Assembly: GCA_022778585.1 (NCBI GenBank)
Contig: JALFTI010000021.1
Coordinates: forward strand, 124,001 to 188,000
Direction: 5' to 3'
DNA from: Pygmaiobacter massiliensis
GTDB taxonomy: Bacteria > Bacillota > Clostridia > Oscillospirales > Ruminococcaceae
Length of the DNA: 64,000 nt
This document shows positions 8,538 to 17,930 of the stretch, in pieces (the stretch's first letter is position 1; each line of letters starts with the position of its first letter). The notes beneath the pieces are model-generated. The model saw nothing but the letters and a program-made list of their open reading frames with translations, was not told the DNA's origin and ran no database searches. A program made the position numbers and the translations under genes.

Positions 8538-9410
8538 ATGCGGCAAAAACAAAAAGCGCGGATTACAGTGGCGGCCTGTATGGCAACCTTTGGCACCCTG
8601 GCGCCCTTTGTGCGGCAGATTGAATTGAGCTCTGCCCAGCTTGCCTTGTGGCGGGCTGTTTTGGCCGCGGTGCTTTTGGGGGGCTATTTGGCGGTAAGCC
8701 GCCGTACCCCCAACTGGCGTGCGCTATACAAGGCGCTGCCCGCGCTGCTTTTATCAGGCGCTGCCATGGGCATTAACTGGATTTTGCTGTTTGAAGCCTA
8801 CCGGTATACCACGGTGGCGGTTGCAACCTTAAGCTACTATTTTGCCCCGGTGCTGGTGACGGTATTGTCGGTTCCGCTGTATAAAGAAAAGATCTCAGTA
8901 AAGCAGGCGGGGTGTTTTGCGGCCAGCACGGCCGGCCTTTTTTTCATTGTGGGGGCAAATGGCTTTGGCACCGGCAGCTCCAATGCGCTGGGGGTGGCCT
9001 TTGGCCTGGCAGCGGCTGCATTTTACGCGGGGGTTATTCTGCTTAACAAATCCATTTTGCAGGTGGGGGGAATACAGCGCACCTTTGTGCAGTTTTTGGC
9101 TGCCATTGTGGTGCTGGCCCCTTATGTGGCGCTGCAGGACGGCCTTTCGCTGGCCGGGCTTTCCTGTACCGGCTGGCTTTCCCTTTTGGTGGTGGGGCTT
9201 TTGCATACCGGGCTTATCTACTGCTTATATTTTTCTGCTATGGAGCATCTGCCCGGGCAGGAGCTGGCTATTTTAAGCTATATTGACCCGTTGGTTTCGG
9301 TGGCGGTTTCGGTGGCGGTTTTGCACGAACCGCTTTCGCCGGCCCAGCTTTTGGGCGGCGCCATGATATTGGGCTTTACCCTGCTGAATGAGCGCTTGGC
9401 TGACAGGTAA
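8538..9410 (+). CDS. EamA/DMT-family transporter
   Basis: A 290-residue drug/metabolite transporter superfamily protein with ten hydrophobic segments in two EamA repeats (about residues 10-140 and 150-285). The second repeat ends with a DPLVSV...LHEPLSPAQLLGGAMI stretch, a hallmark of the family. The ATG at 8538 follows GGGAGGAATTTT and is preferred over an in-frame TTG at 8505. Members export or import small metabolites such as amino acids; substrate not predictable. A second, unrelated EamA gene lies at 36334. Confidence 0.85.
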   Translation: MRQKQKARITVAACMATFGTLAPFVRQIELSSAQLALWRAVLAAVLLGGYLAVSRRTPNWRALYKALPALLLSGAAMGINWILLFEAYRYTTVAVATLSYYFAPVLVTVLSVPLYKEKISVKQAGCFAASTAGLFFIVGANGFGTGSSNALGVAFGLAAAAFYAGVILLNKSILQVGGIQRTFVQFLAAIVVLAPYVALQDGLSLAGLSCTGWLSLLVVGLLHTGLIYCLYFSAMEHLPGQELAILSYIDPLVSVAVSVAVLHEPLSPAQLLGGAMILGFTLLNERLADR

Positions 9411-9930
9411 GGACCAAGTATACAAAGGTTTATTTGTTTGGCATGTACTTACTGTTTTTTGCATAGTTTTATATAAAGGCAAAAGCTTGCATGATGGCCA
9501 GGAAAGCAGCGGCTGCATTGCCATATGCGGTTTAGAAGGGGTATCGGCCATAGCTGTGGCGGCAAAGGCGTGCAGCGCCGTTTTAAGCCCCATGGCCGAT
9601 TGTAAACCTGTGGTAAACAAAGCAAAATCATGGCGGATAAACAAATGTTTTATGCCCCAAAAGTATTTATAACAATACAAAAAAGGCATTAGACAGCGAA
9701 AAAAAGGCGTAGTATTCTTTTTTATGGTAAAACGCCTGAAAAAGCGGCGGTTGACAGTGGGTGCAGCCGCCGTTTTTTTGTATAAAAAGCCAGCCGGCAA
9801 AATAAAACTGCCGTGGCCAATAAAGCAGATGACAAGTGTGAGGGGATAAAAACGCTGTGCAATAGCTGTACTTTGCAAAAGCTTGGGCTTGAGGCAGGCT
9901 GTAAGCGGCGTGTGGGCAAGAGAGGCAAAA
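9411..9930. other. Intergenic region upstream of traX-like gene
   Basis: About 520 bases with no supported gene. A hairpin at 9744-9779 with a seven-T tail is the only clear element. It lies about 330 bases beyond the EamA stop, so it may end that transcript or an unseen short RNA. Confidence 0.5.
9744..9779 (+). terminator. Hairpin with T run
   Basis: Stem CGGCGG/CCGCCG with a 16-base loop and a TTTTTTT tail. Confidence 0.6.
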
Positions 9931-10665
9931 ATGAACAGACAGACCACTTTACAGCTGCCGCAAACAGCACAGCAGGGGCTTAACGCAAACCAACTAAAGC
10001 TGATTGCGGTGGTGGCAATGGTAATTGACCACTGCACCATTGTTTTTGTGCCGGATGATTTTTGGGCCGTTTGGATTTTGCGGATGATAGGCAGAATGAC
10101 CGCGCCAATCATGTGCTATTTTGTGGCCCAGGGGTATTACCATACCCGCAGCCTGCCGCGGTATATGGGCCGGCTGCCGTTAGTGGGGCTGGCAGCGCAT
10201 ATTCCGCACAATTTGTGTTTTGGGTATAGCCTTTGGCGGTTTTGGCAGGCGACCGATGTTATGTTTGCCCTGCTATTTGGCCTGGTTGCGCTGGCGGTGT
10301 GGAAAGGCGAACGGTTTGCCCTGTGGCAAAAGGCGCTGGCAGTGTGCGGCTGCTGCATGCTGGCGTATTCGTCCGACTGGAACTATATTGCGGTGCTTTG
10401 GGTGCTGGGTATGGGAGTTTTTTACCAGGATAAGCAAGGCCAACTGCGCGCTTTTTTGCTGGTGGCGGCTGTATACCTGCTGCAGCCGTTTATTTATGGA
10501 ACCACTCTGCACTATGCCAGCCGGTTTGGTGTGTTTTTTGCCTTTTTACTTTTGTGGCACTACAATGGGCAGCACGGCAGCAAAAGCCGCCTGGTTCAGT
10601 GGGGGTTTTACTGGTTTTACCCACTTCACCTGCTTTTGCTGTGGTGGCTGGGATCTGTGTTGTAA
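9931..10665 (+). CDS. TraX-family membrane protein
   Basis: A 244-residue polytopic membrane protein of the TraX family (named for the F-plasmid pilin acetylase). The N-terminal signature LNANQLKLIAVVAMVIDH matches, with the DH motif at the end of the first span. GRMTAPIMCYFVAQGYYHTR follows, then repeated hydrophobic segments and a C-terminal WGFYWFYPLHLLLL typical of acyltransferase-like membrane proteins. The ATG at 9931 is preceded by AGAGGCAAAA. Chromosomal TraX homologues in Clostridia are common and are probably membrane acyltransferases; there is no conjugation context here. Confidence 0.85.
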   Translation: MNRQTTLQLPQTAQQGLNANQLKLIAVVAMVIDHCTIVFVPDDFWAVWILRMIGRMTAPIMCYFVAQGYYHTRSLPRYMGRLPLVGLAAHIPHNLCFGYSLWRFWQATDVMFALLFGLVALAVWKGERFALWQKALAVCGCCMLAYSSDWNYIAVLWVLGMGVFYQDKQGQLRAFLLVAAVYLLQPFIYGTTLHYASRFGVFFAFLLLWHYNGQHGSKSRLVQWGFYWFYPLHLLLLWWLGSVL

Positions 10666-10673
10666 AAGCTGTA

Positions 10674-10707
10674 AAAGGCCGGCAGAATACCTGCCGGCCT
10701 TTTTTGT
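10674..10707. terminator. Bidirectional terminator between convergent genes
   Basis: Stem AAAAGGCCGGCAG/CTGCCGGCCTTTT with T runs readable on both strands; it separates the traX-like gene from the convergent PBP gene. Confidence 0.85.
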
Positions 10708-10755
10708 GTTTTTCAGATAGTAGCTTTTGTTTTAAAAGCCTGGCTTTGGCGGCGC

Positions 10756-13191
10756 TCAGCCCCCGTGTACCGGGCATACAGCCTCGGGCAGGGCATCAGC
10801 TTTATAGTAGCCCACCGCAGAAGGGCACCCATCCCCTGCCAAACTGCCCGAAACCGTGCAGTAGCGCTGCTGGGTCACCGTGTCGTCCACCGGGAAGGAA
10901 ATCGGCTCCAAATTTGCCTGTGCGGCGGCCATTACATTGCGCCAGGCCAGCGTGGGCGGGTGTGCATTGTAATTCACTGCAAGCGGCAGCGATTCGTCGT
11001 ACCCGTACCAGCTGGCGGTTACATAGTAGGGGGTCAGGCCAATAAACCAGTGGTCCTTATTGTCCGAAGTGGTGCCGGTTTTGCCCACCGAGTCCATGCT
11101 GCCCGGCACGCTGTAACCGGCGGCGGTGCCTTCGCCCACCATAACCTGGCGCAAAAGCCGGTTCATAATATAGGCGGTATCGGCAGAAATAACCTGTCGG
11201 CTTTCCACCTTGGGACTAAGCAGTTCGCTGCCGGTGGCACGCTGTACCGAGCTGTAGCAGTAGGGGGTGGTATACACCCCGCCCGAACCAAACATGGCAT
11301 AGGCGGCGGCCATTTCCAGCGGGCTGACCCCATAGGTGGAAGCACCCAAAATCATCGGGGCCGAGGCTTTGTCCTGGCTGGTAAAGCTGGTAATGCCCAG
11401 CTTTTGGGTGGTAAACCGGTAGATGGCGCTGACCCCTGCCTGTTCGCCCACCCGCACCGCAATGGTGTTGATGCTGCGAGCCAAAGCGTCCGCCACCAAA
11501 AGGTTTTCGCCGGAATAGGTTTTGGAAAAGTTTGCCGGCCAGTCTTTCAGTTCGCCGGTTTCTTCGTCCTCAATCTGGCGCACCGGCTCGTCCAAAAAGC
11601 TGGAAGACCAGGTGATCTGGTCCTTTTCCAGCGCCAGCACATATGCGCCGATGGGCTTCATGGTGCTGCCCACCTGCCGGGTGGCCTGGGTAGCGCGGTT
11701 ATAAGCGCGGCTGTGGTCCTTTTCGCCCAGGCCGCCCACCACCGCACAGATGCGCCCTTCATAGTCCAGGCTGACCATGGCGGCCTGCGGGTAAACGGTC
11801 ACCTGGCCGGTTACCGGGTTGCCCTCCTCATCGGTCAGCGGCTGTCCGGTCTCCTCGTCAGTCAGCTGGGCGGTAATCTGCTTGCCCGGCTGCGGGTAGA
11901 TCCAGGCCTGCTGCAGGGTGCGCTCCATGGCGCTTTGCAGTTCGGGCACCACGGTGGTGTAAATGCGCAGTCCGCCGTCATACAAAAGGCGGGAAGCTTC
12001 CGAACGGGAAAGGTTATACTGCTGGGAAAGGTCGGTGATAACCTCTTCCATTACCAGGTCGGTGAACCAGTCGGTGGGGGTTTCGTCCCGCTCGGGGTCG
12101 CTGTTGCCGGTGGTCACAAGCGGTTCGGCCACGGCGGCGTCGTGTGCGGTTTGGTCAATATAGCCTTCCGCCAGCATTTGGTCCAGCACATAGTTGCGCC
12201 GTTCCAGGTGCTCTTCGGGGTGGGTCTCCGGGTCGTACCGGGCCGGGCTGCGGGTTATGGCGGCCAGGCTGGCGCACTGGGCCAGCGAAAGCTCGGCAGG
12301 CGAACAGCCAAAAATTTTTTCGGCAGCGGCTCCCACCCCGGCGGTATTGCCGGTAAAGCTGATGGTGTTCAGGTAAGCGTCCAGAATAACATCCTTGTCG
12401 GAGCTTGCGTCCAGTCGGCAGGCACGGTAAATTTCGGTCACCTTGCGCAGGTAGCCGGAAAGCCCGGTCGACTCGTCCTCCCGTGTGAGGTTTTTGATCA
12501 GCTGCTGGTCAATGGTGGAGGCCCCCTGTTTTACCCCGCCCGGGTACCAGCCGGTAATGGCATGCACCCCCTCGTTAAAAATGGCAAACAGGGTGCGCTT
12601 CCAGTTTACCCCGTTGTGGCGGTAAAAGTCCTGGTCCTCCACCGCTATAAAAGCCTGTCGCAGCTGGTCGGGAATCTCGCTGGAAGGGGTATATACCTTG
12701 TTCTGGGTACATTGCAGGGTAGAGTATTCGGCAAAACTGCCATCCTGCGTTTGGTAGTATAAAATGGTTTCGGTTTTATAAGGAATTTGGTCCAAATCCA
12801 GCCAAAGGTCATCGTGGGCTGTGGCGGCGGCCAGGTAAATGCCAAGCCCTGCGGCCCCAACCAATACCAGGCTGACCGCTGCACACACAAGGTTCTGCCA
12901 CAGTTTGCGTCGTTTACGGCGCCTTTTTTTGCGAAAAATACCCCTTTGCCGGCTGCTGTCGGCCCCTTCGGCCCCGCTGGCCGAAAAAATGCGCTTTCTG
13001 CGTTTGGCGGCGGGAGAGACTTCGTTTTCCTCCGGGGGGCGCCGGCTTGTATCCGGCGCTTTTTGTGTGCCGTTTGCCTGGTAGGGGGAAGCAGACTTTG
13101 GGGCAGAAGGCTCGTCCAAAAGCTCAAAAATATCCTCGTCTGCGCTGTAAGGAAATGGTTGCGAATCTCGGTAGGGATGACGCGGCTGCAT
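10756..13191 (-). CDS. Class A penicillin-binding protein (PBP1A-like)
   Basis: An 811-residue bifunctional peptidoglycan synthase. A polar cytoplasmic N-terminus of about 100 residues, ending in a basic KKRRRKRRK stretch, precedes one membrane span (about 101-125). The GT51 glycosyltransferase domain carries EDQDFYRHNGVNW with its catalytic Glu, and GASTIDQQLIKNLT. The transpeptidase domain carries the SxxK nucleophile in GSTMKPIGAY, the SxN motif SINT and KTGTTSDNKDHWF. It polymerises glycan strands from lipid II and crosslinks stem peptides outside the membrane. The ATG at 13191 is chosen for its AGGAGG site; an in-frame start 33 bases upstream lacks one. Monocistronic. Confidence 0.95.
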   Translation of the reverse strand: MQPRHPYRDSQPFPYSADEDIFELLDEPSAPKSASPYQANGTQKAPDTSRRPPEENEVSPAAKRRKRIFSASGAEGADSSRQRGIFRKKRRRKRRKLWQNLVCAAVSLVLVGAAGLGIYLAAATAHDDLWLDLDQIPYKTETILYYQTQDGSFAEYSTLQCTQNKVYTPSSEIPDQLRQAFIAVEDQDFYRHNGVNWKRTLFAIFNEGVHAITGWYPGGVKQGASTIDQQLIKNLTREDESTGLSGYLRKVTEIYRACRLDASSDKDVILDAYLNTISFTGNTAGVGAAAEKIFGCSPAELSLAQCASLAAITRSPARYDPETHPEEHLERRNYVLDQMLAEGYIDQTAHDAAVAEPLVTTGNSDPERDETPTDWFTDLVMEEVITDLSQQYNLSRSEASRLLYDGGLRIYTTVVPELQSAMERTLQQAWIYPQPGKQITAQLTDEETGQPLTDEEGNPVTGQVTVYPQAAMVSLDYEGRICAVVGGLGEKDHSRAYNRATQATRQVGSTMKPIGAYVLALEKDQITWSSSFLDEPVRQIEDEETGELKDWPANFSKTYSGENLLVADALARSINTIAVRVGEQAGVSAIYRFTTQKLGITSFTSQDKASAPMILGASTYGVSPLEMAAAYAMFGSGGVYTTPYCYSSVQRATGSELLSPKVESRQVISADTAYIMNRLLRQVMVGEGTAAGYSVPGSMDSVGKTGTTSDNKDHWFIGLTPYYVTASWYGYDESLPLAVNYNAHPPTLAWRNVMAAAQANLEPISFPVDDTVTQQRYCTVSGSLAGDGCPSAVGYYKADALPEAVCPVHGG

Positions 13192-13561
13192 GCAAAACCT
13201 CCTTTCCGGCCCTGGCAAAAACAATAAAGCGGCAAAAAATACCGGCCAGTGCTTTGCAGAACCTTTTTAAACAAAAGTTATCATACCACAGTATAAAACG
13301 AAATGTGTGACAGAAACATGTCGGGCAAAAACGAAAAAGTACACATCCCTCAAGGAAAGCCGGCACTAAAGCGTACCGGAGAATATGGAAAGCAAAGCGG
13401 CAGATGGTGCTTTGTGCCCCCAAAACGGCAATATACTTTAAAATGTCCCAAAACGCCCCAAAAGCAAAAGGCGCAGCAATGGTTAACGCCCTTTGCCGGG
13501 GCAGCGGGCATTTTTGCCTAAAAAGCAGCTGCACATTTAGCATGTGCAGGCGGTAGGGGGG
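13192..13561. other. Intergenic region between PBP and MBL-hydrolase genes
   Basis: About 370 bases without a gene. On the minus strand an extended -10 (TGGTATGAT, around 13278-13286) lies roughly 90 bases upstream of the PBP start codon and may serve as its promoter. A terminator for the MBL gene occupies 13521-13550. Confidence 0.45.
13521..13550 (-). terminator. Terminator of MBL-hydrolase gene
   Basis: Read on the minus strand: eight-base stem CTGCACAT/ATGTGCAG, then CTGCTTTTT. The T run begins four bases past the stem, so efficiency is uncertain. Confidence 0.6.
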
Positions 13562-14155
13562 TTACAGCTCAATGCTTTCGCCCGGGCGCAAAAGCACCCG
13601 GCCCTTAGCCGAAAAACGGCTGGCAACCTGTTCGGAATAAAGGCTTCCCGGCATGGTGTGAATGGGCACCGTGTGTACAGCGCCAATCAGCTGTGCGCAG
13701 CGCGAAGCCTCGCAGAGGTCCATGTTGTATACGCCGTCGCAGGGCAGAAAAGCCCAGTCGATCTGCCGCTGGGACAGCACCTGCTGCATATAGGGCACAA
13801 ACGAAGTATCCCCCGCTGCGTAGAGGGTTTTGCCATCTACTGTAAGCAGAAACCCCACACACTGGTCAACCGGGTGGTTTTGGTTTGCCGCAGGGGTGGC
13901 CTCAATTTTTACACCTAAAACCTCTTTGCACTGGTACTGGCCGTTTTTCAGCATATCGCTTGCGCGCAGCACGGTGGCATTGGGGGCAAGGGTCAGCTTG
14001 TCCAGGGCGTTGTGGTCGTAATGCTCGTGGGTGATCAGCACCAGATCGGCCGCCGGCTCGTACCCCGAACCGGCATAGGGGTCCAAATACAATACCGTGC
14101 CGCTATGGGTGGTAATGCGCAGGCTGCCGTGACCGTTGTAATATAAAGTAGCCAT
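13562..14155 (-). CDS. MBL-fold metal-dependent hydrolase
   Basis: A 197-residue metallo-beta-lactamase-fold protein of the COG2220/UPF0173 type. The zinc motif is HEHYDHNAL near residue 45, followed by GDTSF near residue 115 and a late PIHTM histidine. It has a one-domain hydrolase size and no signal peptide. Relatives act on N-acyl-phosphatidylethanolamine-like or cyclic phosphodiester substrates, or are uncharacterised; substrate not predictable. The ATG at 14155 begins the conserved MATLYYNGHGSLRI. Upstream in-frame codons encode Lys/Pro-rich residues unlike the family, and the ribosome site (AGAAAGG) is rather distant. Confidence 0.85.
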   Translation of the reverse strand: MATLYYNGHGSLRITTHSGTVLYLDPYAGSGYEPAADLVLITHEHYDHNALDKLTLAPNATVLRASDMLKNGQYQCKEVLGVKIEATPAANQNHPVDQCVGFLLTVDGKTLYAAGDTSFVPYMQQVLSQRQIDWAFLPCDGVYNMDLCEASRCAQLIGAVHTVPIHTMPGSLYSEQVASRFSAKGRVLLRPGESIEL

Positions 14156-14543
14156 AAGGTTTACACTTGCCTTTCTGCCAGCCGGGGGCGGCGTTTGCTT
14201 TTTGGTGTATTGTACCACACCGCGCTTTTTCGGGCAAACGCCGGCTGTACGGTGCTGCACTTTGCTAAAAACGCTTTTTGTTCCTGTTAAAAGCATGCGC
14301 AAAAGGGCCGCTTGTCAGCCATTTTTTCACCTTTTGGCGCGTTTACAAACTCAAATAGGTATGGTATAATAACAAATATTATCCGCCCGGGCTTGGGCGG
14401 CAAGCTTGCCGGCGGGGCGGTTTGGTTCCCGTTTTCGGCGGCGTTGGGGTGTTCCGGCCTTTAGCGGTAAATTGAGCGCTCTTGCCGAACGCTGAATTTA
14501 TTGCTAAAACCGGTATGCCCACAAAAAATCAGGAGGCATTTTA
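14156..14543. other. Intergenic region and pnp leader
   Basis: Divergent region of about 390 bases. The right part is the pnp promoter and a leader of roughly 165 bases containing a CCGCCC-GGGCTT-GGGCGG hairpin at 14382-14399. No gene seen. Confidence 0.55.
14342..14370 (+). promoter_or_regulatory. pnp promoter TTTACA-17-TATAAT
   Basis: -35 TTTACA at 14342-14347 and a consensus -10 TATAAT at 14365-14370 with a 17-base spacer. Confidence 0.8.
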
Positions 14544-16694
14544 ATGGTAGCAGAATTTACTTCCCGCAGAGAAACCTTCCCCAATTTCCGCGAATGGAAG
14601 ACCGAGCTGGCCGGCCGCCCGCTGGTGGTGGAAACCGGCAAAATGTGCGGCCTTGCAAACGGCAGCTGCCTGGTGCGGTATGGCGAAACTGCCGTGCTGT
14701 GCAATGTAACCATGAGCGAAAAGCCCCGGGAGGGCATTGACTTTTTCCCACTTTCGGTGGATTTTGAAGAAAAGCTTTACGCGGTGGGCCGCATTCCCGG
14801 CAGCTTTATGCGCCGGGAGGGCCGTCCCGGCGAAAAGGCCATTTTGAACAGCCGCGTGGTGGACCGTCCCATCCGTCCGCTCTTCCCCAAAACCATGCGC
14901 AACGATGTTTCGGTGGTTATGACGGTTATGAGCGTGGACCAGGACTGCAGCCCCGAGGTTGCGGGCATTATTGGTACTTCCATCGCCTTGTCCATTTCGG
15001 ATATTCCCTGGAAGGGCCCCATTGCCGGCGTGTTTATGGGCCTTGTGGACGGCCAGCTGGTGGTGAACCCCACCCAGGCCCAGCGCGAGGTGAGCGATCT
15101 GCAGCTGACCGTTGCCGCCAGCATGGACAAGATTGTTATGATTGAGGCCGGCGCCAACGAGGTGGACGAGGAGACCATGCTTTCGGCCATTGATGTGGCC
15201 CATGTGGAATGCCGCAAACTGATTGAGTTTATTGACGGCATTGTTGCAGTGATTGGCAAGCCGAAAAAGCAGTTTGAAAGCGTGGACCTGGATGCCGAGC
15301 TGCTCGCCGAGGTGAAGCGGGACTATTTGGACGACTTTAAAGCTGCCATGGATACCGACGACAAGAATGTGCGGGACGAGCGGCTTTTGCCCATTCGCGA
15401 AAAGCTGGAAGAGCGTTACCTGGAGCAGTGGGGCGCCGACACCATTGAACAGCTGATGTACAAAATGCAGAAGTTTGTGGTGCGCCGCTGGCTTTTGGAC
15501 GAAGGCAAGCGTGTGGACGGCCGCGGCATTAACGAAATTCGCCCGCTGGCCGCCGAAGTGGGGCTTCTGCCCCGGGCCCATGGCAGCGGTATGTTCACCC
15601 GCGGCCAGACCCAGGTGCTGACGGTGGCAACCCTTTCCAACACCCGGGACGCCCAGATTATTGACGATATCAGCACCGAAGAGACCAAGCGGTACATGCA
15701 CCACTACAACTTCCCGCCCTATTCGGTGGGCGAGGCCCGCGGCCTGCGCAGCCCCGGCCGTCGAGAGATTGGCCACGGTGCCCTGGCCGAGCGTGCGCTT
15801 TTGCCGGTACTGCCCAGCGAGGACGAGTTCCCGTATACCATTCGTCTGGTGTCGGAGGTGCTTTCCTCCAACGGTTCCACCAGCCAGGCTTCCATCTGCG
15901 GTTCCACTCTGGCGCTTATGGATGCTGGTGTTCCCATTAAAGCACCGGTTGCCGGCATCTCCTGCGGGCTTATCACCGAAGGGGACCGCTGGATGACCAT
16001 GCTGGATATTCAGGGGGTAGAGGACTTCCACGGCGATATGGACTTTAAGGTGGGCGGCACCCACAAGGGTATTACCGCCATCCAGATGGACATGAAGGTG
16101 GACGGCCTGACCCGCGAAATTATTGCCGATGCGTTTGAAAAGTGCCGCAAGGCCCGCATTTACATTCTGGATGAAATTATGCTGCCGGTTATTCCCGAAC
16201 CGCGCAAGCAGCTGTCCAAGTATGCCCCCAAAATGATCAGCTTTATGATCGATGTGGACAAGATCCGCGATGTGATCGGCAAGGGCGGCAAGGTGATTCA
16301 GGACATTTGCGCCAAGTGCAACTGCAAGATTGATGTGGAGGAGAACGGCCGGGTTTGCATTACCGCGGTGGACCGGGACGATTTGAACCGCGCCGCCTCC
16401 ATTGTGAAACTGATTGTGGAGGACCCCGAAGTGGGCGCCATCTATAAGGGCCGTGTTACCCGGCTGATGAACTTTGGCGCCTTTGTGGAGATTGCTCCGG
16501 GCAAGGAAGGGCTTGTGCATATCTCCAAGCTGGACCAGACCCGTGTGGAGCGGGTGGAGGATGTGGTCGCTGTGGGCGACGAGATTCTGGTCAAGGTGAT
16601 TCCCTATGACCAGCAGGGCCGGCTGAATTTGTCCCGCAAGGACGCTTTGGCTGACCTGGCTGCCCGCAAGGCCGCCAAGGAACAGGGCGAATAA
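14544..16694 (+). CDS. pnp: Polynucleotide phosphorylase
   Basis: A 716-residue 3'-to-5' phosphorolytic exoribonuclease, core enzyme of mRNA decay. Two RNase PH domains flank a helical linker (about 1-225 and 305-545). FTRGQTQVLTVATL and the basic GEARGLRSPGRREIGHG segment mark the active core. A KH domain (RDVIGKGGKVIQDI) and an S1 domain (GRVTRLMNFGAFVEI...GLVHIS) complete the protein. Length is standard. The ATG follows AGGAGGCATTTTA. rpsO, the usual upstream partner, is not next to it; instead it has its own promoter and a hairpin-bearing leader. That layout could allow PNPase autoregulation as known in E. coli, although this is inference. Confidence 0.97.
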   Translation: MVAEFTSRRETFPNFREWKTELAGRPLVVETGKMCGLANGSCLVRYGETAVLCNVTMSEKPREGIDFFPLSVDFEEKLYAVGRIPGSFMRREGRPGEKAILNSRVVDRPIRPLFPKTMRNDVSVVMTVMSVDQDCSPEVAGIIGTSIALSISDIPWKGPIAGVFMGLVDGQLVVNPTQAQREVSDLQLTVAASMDKIVMIEAGANEVDEETMLSAIDVAHVECRKLIEFIDGIVAVIGKPKKQFESVDLDAELLAEVKRDYLDDFKAAMDTDDKNVRDERLLPIREKLEERYLEQWGADTIEQLMYKMQKFVVRRWLLDEGKRVDGRGINEIRPLAAEVGLLPRAHGSGMFTRGQTQVLTVATLSNTRDAQIIDDISTEETKRYMHHYNFPPYSVGEARGLRSPGRREIGHGALAERALLPVLPSEDEFPYTIRLVSEVLSSNGSTSQASICGSTLALMDAGVPIKAPVAGISCGLITEGDRWMTMLDIQGVEDFHGDMDFKVGGTHKGITAIQMDMKVDGLTREIIADAFEKCRKARIYILDEIMLPVIPEPRKQLSKYAPKMISFMIDVDKIRDVIGKGGKVIQDICAKCNCKIDVEENGRVCITAVDRDDLNRAASIVKLIVEDPEVGAIYKGRVTRLMNFGAFVEIAPGKEGLVHISKLDQTRVERVEDVVAVGDEILVKVIPYDQQGRLNLSRKDALADLAARKAAKEQGE

Positions 16695-16716
16695 TTCTTC
16701 GTTTTAGGAAAAAACA

Positions 16717-16758
16717 AAAAGGGCCGGCCTTTGTGTAAAGCAAAGGCCGGCCCTTTTG
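16717..16758 (+). terminator. pnp terminator
   Basis: Perfect stem AAGGGCCGGCCTTTG/CAAAGGCCGGCCCTT followed by T residues. Confidence 0.9.
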
Positions 16759-16832
16759 CTTTGGAAGAGGGGAAAGTGCAGTGGTGCTGTTAGGGGCCGG
16801 CGAAAAAAACAGCAAAACCCTGCAAAAAAAGC

Positions 16833-16863
16833 TTGCGTTTTGTAATACCTTGTAGTATATAAT
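16833..16863 (+). promoter_or_regulatory. Promoter of HEPN/Sel1 locus
   Basis: -35 TTGCGT at 16833-16838; -10 TATATA at 16856-16861 with a 17-base spacer, overlapping TATAAT at 16858-16863. About 120 bases upstream of the HEPN gene, so the decayed locus still has a promoter. Confidence 0.5.
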
Positions 16864-16982
16864 AATGTTACGCTTTAGCCGGCATATCGGTTTCAGTGGC
16901 CTTCGAATAAAACGGCGCAGTTTGGCAGATGCGGCATACTGCAGGGCCGCCCAACCGTTTGACAGGTAAAAATGCGGGAGAA

Positions 16983-17925
16983 ATGAAGATGCTTCTTTAC
17001 AGATCGACCGTTGTGGAAGCGACAAATAAGGAGATAGAGCCGCTTTTAAAGCAGATGGTGCGCACAGCGCTGGAAAAACAAATTGGGCCCGACTGGTACG
17101 AACAGCGCGGCAAGCAGGTTATGCAGAGGTACCGGTACTATAAAAAGTTTTGCAAAAAATGGAAGATGGTCTTTCCAGCATAGAAGCTATGGACCTGACA
17201 TCCCTTTTGTTTTTGCTGTTTCCCTATGAGGACAAACCCGGCAATGCCGCCCCAAAAGGGGAAGACCAGCAGCAAGCCGGCAAGCTGCCGGAGGGTTTGA
17301 TCAACGAGGTTGCGCAGTATTACAACTGGGACGCCGAGCAGATAGCAGGGCTGGAAAGGGTGCGCCAGATCCGCAATAATGCCACCCACGACGACTGTGA
17401 TGAGAACAGCAGCTTTTCTCAGCAGGAGATCAACTCCGGCAAGCAGGAAAAGCGTTGGCTTCGCCAGTTGGAGCAGAAGATTCAAAAAATCAAGCCTTCT
17501 TTTTCGCTGCAGCGCTACCAGGAGAAGCTGCTGGAAGAGATTTGCCAGCTGGCGCCGGAGGCAGCTAGCCCCTTTGACGATTTGAAGCTGCAGAACGAAA
17601 GAATTCGGGCCAAGTGCCAAAAAATTTGGAAGATGGAGCTGCTGCATGCCCCGCTGGGCGAGCCGCTTTCGGGCGCGGTACCCTGGGCCGTTGCAACACA
17701 GGAATTACAGGAAATGCCCTGGCCTTCGCAGCAAGTGCAGCAGGGCGCACGGCAGCTTATACCCAGCCGGTTTCCCATACCCAGCCCGCAGCGGAACGGG
17801 GGCCGTCCTTTGGCAGTGTTGCGCCCAGCACCAGCGACCGGGTAAACGATACCATAAGCAACGCAGCCGAGGGCTTGGCCGACGGAATGAGCCGCTTGTT
17901 TGGATGGCTGAATAGGAGGCAGTGA
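16983..17925 (+). pseudogene. HEPN-motif protein gene, frameshifted
   Basis: Reconstructed product about 313 residues. The start ATG at 16983 has GGGAGAA upstream. The reading frame breaks at an A6 run (17153-17158): frame one continues to a TAG just past it, while the rest of the protein (FLLFPYEDK..., YNWDAEQIAGLERVRQIRNNATHDD) resumes in the -1 frame. One extra A would join them exactly. A second -1 shift is needed between about 17700 and 17770 to reach the C-terminus, DRVNDTISNAAEGL...MSRLFGWLNRRQ, which ends five bases before the next gene. RNNATH matches the R-N-x3-H catalytic motif of HEPN ribonuclease domains and the context resembles Swt1-type HEPN. A Q-rich linker follows. Family by motif only; likely a remnant of an RNA-targeting stress or defence gene. 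Confidence 0.7.
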
Positions 17926-17930
17926 GGAAT

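Noticed and set aside
10765-12762. A 665-codon open frame antisense to the PBP gene
   Set aside because: The same shadow effect: composition is Gly/His/Val-rich and the penicillin-binding motifs are on the other strand.
14541-16520. A 659-codon open frame antisense to pnp
   Set aside because: Its translation is a mirror of pnp codon bias (His/Gly/Asn-rich, low complexity), with no ribosome site or family resemblance; pnp itself is unambiguous.
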